Below are positions 43,870 to 49,281 of a DNA stretch of 49,281 nt, in pieces. How positions within the stretch are numbered: the stretch's first letter is position 1; each line of letters starts with the position of its first letter. A program made the position numbers and the translations under genes. The notes beneath the pieces were generated by a model. That model did not search any database, was not told the origin of the DNA, and worked only from the letters and a program-made list of their open reading frames with translations. Source of the DNA: JBDNIO01 sp041688215 (GTDB lineage Bacteria > Pseudomonadota > Gammaproteobacteria > Nevskiales > Salinisphaeraceae); the NCBI GenBank assembly GCA_041688215.1, contig JBDNIO010000130.1, positions 1 through 49,281 of the forward strand, written 5' to 3'.

Positions 43870-44566
43870 CGTGCAATCCGCGGTCGCGCAGTACCAGGCG
43901 GCGCTGGCAATGTCCGGCCAGTGTGCGGTCGTGGGTTACCAGAACCAGGGTGGTTTTCTGCTCGCTGTTGAGCGTAAACAGTAAATCGGCGACCTGGTTG
44001 CTGGTGGCATCGTCCAGATTGCCCGTGGGTTCATCCGCGAACAGAATTTTTGGCTTGACGGTAAACGCGCGCGCCAGGGCCACACGCTGTTGCTCGCCGC
44101 CGGAAAGCTGGCGTGGTGTGTGCCGCAAACGATCCGCCAGCCCGACTTGGCGCAGGCTGTCGGCGGCGCGGGATTCAGCATCCTTCTCGCCGGCCAATTC
44201 CAGCGGCAGCATCACGTTTTCCAGCGCCGTGAGACCGGACAGCAGTTGGAAAGACTGGAAAACAAACCCGACCTGGCCGCCGCGCAGTTGTGCGCGCTGG
44301 TCTTCGTCCAGCGGGCCCAGGTCTGCGCCCAGCAATTGAATTTGTCCGCGGGTTGGGGTGTCCAAACCCGCAAGCAGGGCGAGCAAGGTGGATTTGCCGG
44401 CACCCGAAGTGCCCACGATCGCTAGCGATTCACCCGCGGCCACGTTCAGATTAACGCCCTCGAGTATGGTCAGCCGATTCTCGCCGCTGCTAACCTGTTT
44501 GCCTAAATCCTGCGCCGCCAATGCGATTGTCGGGTCGGCCTTGTTGGAAGTCATAGATGAAGCCAT
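43856..44566 (-). CDS. ybbA: ABC transporter ATPase (YbbA)
   Basis: A 236-residue MacB-type ATPase. Walker A is IVGTSGAGKSTLLALLAGLD, the Q-loop is GFVFQSF, the signature is LSGGEQQRVALARAF and Walker B is ILFADEPTGNLD, followed by the H-loop LVTHD. The first Met is at 44566; a second Met at 44554 would avoid overlap with tesA. Both starts leave essentially no space before the divergent tesA start at 44557, so each promoter must lie inside the other gene's coding region. Partner of the permease at 41374-43869. Confidence 0.95.
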   Translation of the reverse strand: MASSMTSNKADPTIALAAQDLGKQVSSGENRLTILEGVNLNVAAGESLAIVGTSGAGKSTLLALLAGLDTPTRGQIQLLGADLGPLDEDQRAQLRGGQVGFVFQSFQLLSGLTALENVMLPLELAGEKDAESRAADSLRQVGLADRLRHTPRQLSGGEQQRVALARAFTVKPKILFADEPTGNLDDATSNQVADLLFTLNSEQKTTLVLVTHDRTLAGHCQRRLVLRDRGLHDDQL

Positions 44567-45213
44567 ATTTTAAGAAAGCCTTGTGTCTTTTTTTGCTTTT
44601 AGCGGTCAGCCAGATTGGCGTTGCCGCACCCTCGCAGCCGGGTATTACCCCGAATATTTTAATCCTCGGCGACAGCCTTAGCGCGGCCTACGGGATGCAG
44701 CGCGCGCAGGGCTGGGTTGCCCTGCTGGGCGACAAACTGGAAGACGAAGGCTATCCGCATACGCTGGTAAACGCGAGCATTAGCGGCGAGACAACCTCCG
44801 GCGGCCTGCGCCGTTTGCCCGCGCTATTACAGAAACACGAACCTGAAATCGTGATTCTGGAACTGGGCGCCAATGATGGCTTGCGGGCATTATCGATAGA
44901 CGCTATGCGCGAGAACCTCGCGGCGATGATAAAGCAAAGTCAGGCCGCAGGTGCCCGGGTATTGTTACTGGGTATGCGTATTCCGAGTAATTACGGACCC
45001 GCGTATACCGAGTCTTTTCACGCCGTATTTGGCCAGATTTTCAAACAGTACGACACCGCAGTGGTGGATTTTTTTCTAGCGCCGATTGCGCTCCAGCAAG
45101 ACTATTTTCAGGACGACCGTATTCACCCGAATCCGAAAGCGCAACCCTTGCTGTTAGGGCACGTCTGGTCGTCGCTAACAAGCCTGCTGGACAATGAACG
45201 TAGGTCGGATTAG
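44557..45213 (+). CDS. tesA: SGNH esterase / thioesterase TesA
   Basis: Periplasmic multifunctional lipase (acyl-CoA thioesterase I/protease I/lysophospholipase L1 family), 218 residues. A signal peptide ends near VAAPS. The SGNH blocks are present: GDSLS (Ser40), the block II glycine in SISGETTSGG, LGANDG (Asn106) and DRIHP (Asp187, His190). GGAAG-like GGAAG/GGAAG spacing is provided by GGAAG at 44546-44550. The last residues ERRSD and the stop codon are encoded by the palindromic repeat at 45198-45287, so the original C terminus was probably altered when it arrived. Divergent from ybbA as in E. coli. Confidence 0.94.
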   Translation: MKPYFKKALCLFLLLAVSQIGVAAPSQPGITPNILILGDSLSAAYGMQRAQGWVALLGDKLEDEGYPHTLVNASISGETTSGGLRRLPALLQKHEPEIVILELGANDGLRALSIDAMRENLAAMIKQSQAAGARVLLLGMRIPSNYGPAYTESFHAVFGQIFKQYDTAVVDFFLAPIALQQDYFQDDRIHPNPKAQPLLLGHVWSSLTSLLDNERRSD

Positions 45214-45287
45214 CGCGGAGCGCGTAATCCGACGACTTCGGTCTGGCTCAGATATGTCGGCTTACGCTGCGCTAAGCCGACCTACGT
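45198..45287. repeat. Composite palindromic repeat between tesA and the amidase gene
   Basis: Outer inverted repeat ACGTAGGTCGG (45198-45208) / CCGACCTACGT (45277-45287). Inside it are two hairpins, GTCGGATTA/TAATCCGAC (45204-45233) and GTCGGCTTA/TAAGCCGAC (45256-45281). The GTAGGTCGGATTA type is a common gammaproteobacterial intergenic repeat. It may end both convergent transcripts. Confidence 0.8.
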
Positions 45288-45297
45288 GCATACCGTG

Positions 45298-46767
45298 CTA
45301 CTCAAAACCCGGCGGCGCTTTGTAGTTAAAGCCAAGCTCGGTTAGCAACCCCGCAAACTCAATAGTCGTTTTGTCCTCCAGATAGGCGCCGACGATTTGC
45401 ATGCCGATGGGCAGGCCGTGCGGAGTCTGGCCGATTGGCGCGGTGGTAACGGGCAGCAGCGCAGACGTCGCTGGGCCAATCCACATGAACTGCTCGTAAT
45501 AGGCGCGCGTTTTGCCGTCGACTTCGAGTTTGCGCTTGAACATGTTCGCGCTGTGATCATGCTTGAAGGCACTGGTAATGTTCACCGGCATAAGCAGCAC
45601 ATCGTATTTTTCAAAGAAGGTTTCCCACGCGGCGCGCTGGCGTTGCCGCATTTCGTTGCTGCGCGCCCAGTCGCGGTAGCGCTGGGTAGCGGCGGCGGCG
45701 AAACGGCCCAGCTTGCCGCTGATCGTATCCGGTAACAGCCCCAACAACGGCGCAATGCGTTGCAGGCCATTGAAAACTTTCGGCGGCAGGCCGGCGCCGA
45801 TTACGGCATTGAGAAGACGGTCGTACAGGTGGAATGCGTCTTTCGCGGAGACCGGAATCTGGGGCTGTTCATCCACCTGCGCGCCGGCTTCCTTGAGTTT
45901 TTTAGCAACGTTCTGCAACGCCTGTCTCGCGGCCTGCTCCACCGGGCATTCGGGCGCATCAAACCAGCAGGCGACGCGATAGTTTTTGAGATCGTCATGG
46001 CGCGCGGCGGGTAATTCCAGCGTCCAGCCCTTGGCATCGTGGCCATGGGCGCCGGCTAGGATATCCAGCGCAATTTCCAGATCGCCGGGGTCGCGCGCCA
46101 AAGGCCCGGATACCGCCAGGTCCGGTTCGGACAAGGTGCCCGGCGGCCCCGGAATATGTCCGCGCATGGGAATAATGCCGTGCGTAGGTTTGTGTCCGTA
46201 CACGCCACAGAAATGCGCCGGCGTGCGAATGGAACCGCCGATGTCGCTGCCCAGTTCAAATGCGGTCAGGCCCGCCGCCACCGCCGCGGCCGCGCCGCCG
46301 GAGGAGCCGCCCGGTGTGCGGGCGGTGTCCCAGGGATTATTGCTGGTGCCAAACACGGCGTTAAAGCTTTGGATGTCCTGAGCGAATAGTGGGGTGTTGG
46401 TTTTGCCAAAAATTATTGCGCCGGCGTCAATCAGCCGCTGCACTGCCACCGCGTTGGTTTTTGGACGATGGTTTTTCAGCGCCGGTGCGCCGCAAACAGT
46501 GGCCATGCCGACGACTTCGTAAGAATCTTTAATGGTCATGGGCACGCCGTGCAGCGGGCCCCAGTTTTCGCCCGCTGCGAGTGCGGCGTCCGCCGCATCC
46601 GCGCGTTCGCGGGCGGCTTCGGCATTTAGGGCGATGACTGCGTTAATGCCGGGGTTGAGGCGCTCGACGCGCTCCAGATAATAGTCCAGCGCCGCGCGGC
46701 AGCTGACCTGTTTAACGCGGATTGCCTGCGCCAGGGCCCCGGCGCTTTTGTAGATTTCTTGGCTCAC
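45298..46767 (-). CDS. Amidase-signature family amidase
   Basis: A 489-residue amide hydrolase. The Ser-cisSer-Lys triad is visible: Lys80 in TIKDSYE, the cis-Ser155 in TPGGSSGG, and the nucleophile Ser179 in DIGGSIRTP. The C-terminal TTAPIGQTPHGLPIGMQIVG is typical of the family. The LPxKVFNGLQRIAPLLG region resembles amidases with a longer helical insert. The substrate could be a fatty-acid amide, an aryl amide or a nylon-type oligomer; nothing here decides it. There is no GatB or GatC nearby, so it is not the tRNA amidotransferase. Followed on the same strand, upstream, by a GST gene with a gap of 24 bp. Confidence 0.93.
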   Translation of the reverse strand: MSQEIYKSAGALAQAIRVKQVSCRAALDYYLERVERLNPGINAVIALNAEAARERADAADAALAAGENWGPLHGVPMTIKDSYEVVGMATVCGAPALKNHRPKTNAVAVQRLIDAGAIIFGKTNTPLFAQDIQSFNAVFGTSNNPWDTARTPGGSSGGAAAAVAAGLTAFELGSDIGGSIRTPAHFCGVYGHKPTHGIIPMRGHIPGPPGTLSEPDLAVSGPLARDPGDLEIALDILAGAHGHDAKGWTLELPAARHDDLKNYRVACWFDAPECPVEQAARQALQNVAKKLKEAGAQVDEQPQIPVSAKDAFHLYDRLLNAVIGAGLPPKVFNGLQRIAPLLGLLPDTISGKLGRFAAAATQRYRDWARSNEMRQRQRAAWETFFEKYDVLLMPVNITSAFKHDHSANMFKRKLEVDGKTRAYYEQFMWIGPATSALLPVTTAPIGQTPHGLPIGMQIVGAYLEDKTTIEFAGLLTELGFNYKAPPGFE

Positions 46768-46791
46768 TGTATTCCTTGTATGTTGGTAGGC

Positions 46792-47712
46792 TCAGGTTGG
46801 CAGCACGATGTAACCAGCGCGCGGGAAATGAATGACCACGTCGCCTACTTGTTCATTCTGGTGGCGAAGTGCCACATGCTGTGCGCTTGAAGATACCAGT
46901 TCGCCACTGATCGGGTTAGTGGCGTAGTCATCCGCCATGACCTGAATCGCGTCGCCCGGTTTAAGTCCGTTGGGTTCATCCGGGTCGGTCATCTCCAGAG
47001 TTTGCGGCTCGCTGTCGCGCGCCAGCGCAAGCGCCTCTTCCCCGCTAATCTCGGATTTCTGTCCATGGCCGACGGCGGCAATGCGGTCCATCCAGGCTAT
47101 TACGCGGGCGTATTTTTGCAGCGGGCCGGCTTCGCTCGGGCTGTTGTTGCGCACAAACCAGCAATTGTAATAGGCGTCCAGGTCGGCCCAGCTTGGCGTA
47201 TCGCCGAGCAACCAGTCGCGGCCATGGCCGAGTTGCGCATCAATCCAGGCCACGTGGGCGCGATACTGCTCGCGCATGGCCGGCAGCATGGCTTGCATTT
47301 TCCTGAAATCGAAACGTGAGCCGGGCATGCCTTCGCGGTCCTCGATAAATTCCCTGGGCAGCTTGTCGCCCATGCCGCCAATAGCCACGACCGCGGCCGC
47401 CATGAAAAATCCGCCGCTGGCCCAGGCGCCGAGCGCGTGCACCAGACCGGCGCCGTCCGCTGGAACCAGTGACGGTTCGGGATAACGTCGTTCCAGCTCG
47501 CGCGCAATCAACTGCGTGTCGCAGTAAATATCTGCACCGCACTGCATGACCGGTATGCGGCGATAGCCGCCGGTCATGGGCAGGGTGTAGGGCCGCGGCA
47601 GGACCCAGTTCACTTCCAGCGAACGCCAGGCGATATTCTTGAAGCCGAACGCGGGCCGGATTTTTTCCGAATAGGGCGACATGGTGTAGTGGTGGAAAAT
47701 GGGGTCTTGCAT
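46792..47712 (-). CDS. Glutathione S-transferase family protein
   Basis: A 306-residue protein with an N-terminal thioredoxin-like GST domain (IFHHYTMSPYSEKIRPAFGF; RRIPVMQCGADIYCDTQLIARELERRYP, where IPVMQ and the DTQ helix form the glutathione site) and an all-helical C-terminal domain (WLLGDTPSWADLDAYYNCWFV). The last 70-80 residues (DEPNGLKPGDAIQVMADDYATNP...HFPRAGYIVL) form a small beta-rich extra domain not found in ordinary GSTs, which explains the greater length. The family often acts in detoxification or in isomerising xenobiotics. It lies 24 bp upstream of the amidase gene on the same strand, so the two may be cotranscribed. Confidence 0.9.
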   Translation of the reverse strand: MQDPIFHHYTMSPYSEKIRPAFGFKNIAWRSLEVNWVLPRPYTLPMTGGYRRIPVMQCGADIYCDTQLIARELERRYPEPSLVPADGAGLVHALGAWASGGFFMAAAVVAIGGMGDKLPREFIEDREGMPGSRFDFRKMQAMLPAMREQYRAHVAWIDAQLGHGRDWLLGDTPSWADLDAYYNCWFVRNNSPSEAGPLQKYARVIAWMDRIAAVGHGQKSEISGEEALALARDSEPQTLEMTDPDEPNGLKPGDAIQVMADDYATNPISGELVSSSAQHVALRHQNEQVGDVVIHFPRAGYIVLPT

Positions 47713-47875
47713 GATGTTTCCCTTTGTCTGTTGATCCGATACGAAGAATAACGCGAATGAGATTGCCGAATGGTACTGAATAGGCCTGCACAGATGAATT
47801 GGCGTTGCGAATATTGCGATTTTCGTTTATTTCGAATAAAGCAAGGATCCGTATCCGAACAACGGGGCGCATAGC

Positions 47876-48327
47876 ATGAATACTCAATCCCACCTCCAGC
47901 AACTTCCCGACGCCGAGACCGTTGCCTTGGCGCGTGCCAGCGCGGTCGAGCTAAGTCGTTTAATGGCGCAAAGCCCAATAGCGACAAAGCACGGGTGCAA
48001 CTGGATGGCCGCGACCTGGTATTGCCACGTTACGCCGTGGTGTTGTTGCGCGATCTGCTCGCGGAAATGGCGCAAGGCAATGCCGTAACCGTGGTGCCCA
48101 CGCACGCGGAGCTGACTACGCAGGAGGCGGCCAACATACTTAATGTTTCGAGGCCGTATCTGGTCAAGTTATTGGAAGGGGGCCAAATCGGCTTCAGTAA
48201 AACGGGCTCGCATCGCCGTATCCGCTACCGGGATTTGATGGAATACAAGCAAGCCCGAAAACAACAAAGCGAGGAACAGCTAGACGAGTTAACGCGCCAG
48301 GCCCAGGAATACGACATGGGTTACTAA
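47876..48327 (-). other. Strand note: opposite strand of the antitoxin gene holds no gene
   Basis: I see no credible gene on the minus strand here; the coding signal is on the plus strand, described in the next entry. Confidence 0.3.
47876..48327 (+). pseudogene. Excisionase-type helix-turn-helix antitoxin, frameshifted
   Basis: The gene starts at 47876 and reads SHLQQLPDAETVALARASAV then ELSRLMAQS in one frame. From the CCC run at 47974-47976 it continues in another frame as NSDKARVQLDGRDLVLPRYA, then VVLLRDLLAEMAQG. The C-terminal half carries a MerR/excisionase-like DNA-binding motif: LTTQEAANILNVSRPYLVKL followed by LEGGQIGFSKTGSHRRIRYRD. Adding one C to the run restores a single frame of 151 codons. 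Such proteins are usually the antitoxin before a PIN-domain toxin. The stop overlaps the toxin ATG (TAATG), the usual coupling. The break could be a sequencing error, but the toxin next to it is truly damaged. Confidence 0.8.
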
Positions 48328-48784
48328 TGCGCTTCGTGGTCGTATTTGACGCTTGCGTACTCTATCCCGCCCTGAACTCGCCGAGCATCTGCCCAAAACC
48401 CGGGCGGCCATGGACCGTGCAATACCCGACGGTTTAGTAACCGGCCACGAAAGCCTAATCGAAACCTTGCAACTTCCCGATCCGGACGACCGGCATGTAC
48501 TGGCGGCTGCAATCCGTAGCGGCGCGCAACTGATTGTTACCTTCAATCTGAAAGATTTTTCCGCTGATGCATTGGCCGTTTACGGTATTGAGGCTGTGCA
48601 CCCTGATGTTTTCGTGGAGTATCAACTCGACCTGCATCAAGGATTGGTAATTTCAGCGGCAAAACGGCATCGCGCCGCGCTGCTAAATCCGTCCAAAACC
48701 GCGGGTGAGTATCTGGAAACGCTGGCCGCGCAAGGCTTGGCGATTACCGCGGATCGGTTGCGGGATTTCGTGGGGTTGATTTAA
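48327..48784 (+). pseudogene. PIN-domain toxin with an internal deletion
   Basis: The start at 48327 gives MRFVVVFDACVLYPA, the first PIN strand with its catalytic Asp8. In relatives, about 40-50 residues of helix follow. Here they are missing and the sequence jumps, in a different frame, to RPELAEHLPKTRAAMDRAIP, then LPDPDDRHVLAAAIRSGAQL and IVTFNLKDF, which hold the later acidic PIN residues. The junction is near 48375. A deletion whose length is not a multiple of three explains both the missing part and the frame change. The toxin nuclease should be inactive. It follows the broken antitoxin and is convergent with the type ISP gene, their stop codons overlapping at 48781-48784. Confidence 0.82.
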
Positions 48785-49281
48785 AACGCTAGCCTCGCCT
48801 GCCCGGCTTTTTGTTTGGGTGCTTTGCGATACTGCTCCGGCACATCGCCCAAGGCATCGGCGGTTAACAGTTCACCGGCCAGGATTTCGTCAAGTAATTC
48901 GGCTTGGCTCGGGTAGTTCTCCAGGGTGCGCGTGAGCAGGTTTAACAGTTTGAGCAGTTCTGTAGTGAATTCGCTACTCCATTCGGCCGGGCGGATGTCG
49001 TCCAGCGGGGAGGAGGATTTACCCTTGCGTTTTAGCATGCGATAGCCCAGCCACGACTGCACGATTTTCAGGCCCGAGACTTCGAACTTCCAAACCGATG
49101 GAGACACCGGACCGAACTCGCCGCCGCCGATGTTAATTACTTGCCGGTCTTCGTGATAGCTGAATTTTTCCGGCAGGCCCGGGCCGGGCACCGGCGTGTG
49201 GCATTTAACCATGGGTTTGGGCCAGCTTTGGCCGTTGGCGAAGCGTTCGCCGTAGGTGTGCAGAAACAGCAATTCACGGCC
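48781..49281 (-). CDS. C-terminal part of a type ISP restriction-modification enzyme (partial)
   Basis: The frame is open to the window edge, so only the last 166 residues are seen. They match the C-terminal target-recognition region of type ISP (LlaGI/LlaBIII-type) enzymes: YHEDRQVINIGGGEFGPVS, VSGLKIVQSWLGYRM then LKRKGKSSSPLDDIRP, and EWSSEFTTELLKLLNLLTRT. Complete enzymes are about 1500 residues, with nuclease, helicase and N6-adenine methyltransferase modules before this part. The start and those modules lie beyond the window. With the neighbouring degraded antitoxin/PIN pair this marks the start of a defence island. Confidence 0.85.
   Translation of the reverse strand, partial: GRELLFLHTYGERFANGQSWPKPMVKCHTPVPGPGLPEKFSYHEDRQVINIGGGEFGPVSPSVWKFEVSGLKIVQSWLGYRMLKRKGKSSSPLDDIRPAEWSSEFTTELLKLLNLLTRTLENYPSQAELLDEILAGELLTADALGDVPEQYRKAPKQKAGQARLAF

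Noticed and set aside
47876..48327. A separate gene on the minus strand over the antitoxin
   Set aside because: No domain or ribosome site; only the plus strand carries the helix-turn-helix protein.
1..49281. CRISPR array, prophage, integrase, tRNA or rRNA genes
   Set aside because: No regularly spaced repeats, cloverleaf sequences, phage genes or rRNA stretches were seen on reading both strands.

Overview
The window looks like the chromosome of a high-GC, Gram-negative gammaproteobacterium, probably halophilic or marine. The main evidence is gene order. The engB / cytochrome c4 / dsbA / polA neighbourhood, lptM-lysA, the tamA-tamB pair and the divergent ybbAP/tesA pair are all gammaproteobacterial arrangements. 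A glycine-to-betaine methylation pair next to BCCT-type betaine carriers points to life in salt. I see no rRNA, tRNA, phage, integrase or CRISPR array.

Layout. 136-2278 (minus): cytochrome c4, DsbA and a broken M14 peptidase. 2412-2685: a MITE-like element with 30-bp inverted ends, directly before engB (2695-3336). 3529-3641 (minus): a predicted small RNA at the Spot 42/ErsA locus between engB and polA, with an envelope-stress-type promoter and three C-rich hairpin loops. 3878-10408 (minus): an apparent operon of a broken beta-barrel gene, lptM, lysA, a zinc-ribbon/DUF2628/pilin composite and polA. 10592-20435: an esterase, a frameshifted DedA gene, tamA-tamB, an S9 peptidase and an NRDE protein. 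20546-28809: NDH-2, the betaine synthesis pair, a decayed BCCT gene, a DUF2236 protein, an interrupted porin, an intact BCCT carrier and the last 39 codons of an osmoprotectant ABC permease. 28857-29918: an SDR reductase.

29980-41017 is the most unusual part. It holds two paralogous sets of the same three genes: a membrane-anchored parvulin-like foldase, a HupE/UreJ-type membrane protein and a secreted PHP-like DUF3604 protein. Between them lie a ParDE toxin-antitoxin pair and a secreted metallo-beta-lactamase alkylsulfatase. Both HupE proteins are predicted to mature to an N-terminal histidine. I read this as a candidate envelope metal-enzyme module of unknown substrate.

41068-49281 holds a DUF1302 remnant fused to a repeat, ybbP-ybbA/tesA, a palindromic repeat, an amidase, a GST-like protein, a broken antitoxin/PIN toxin pair and the C-terminal end of a type ISP restriction-modification enzyme that runs off the window.

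An unusual number of genes are interrupted: M14, the beta-barrel gene, DedA, one BCCT, the porin, the antitoxin and the PIN toxin. Some breaks are single-base changes in homopolymer runs and could be assembly errors. Others are in-frame stops of all three kinds, or real deletions, and look like gene decay. Only reads or a second genome can separate these.
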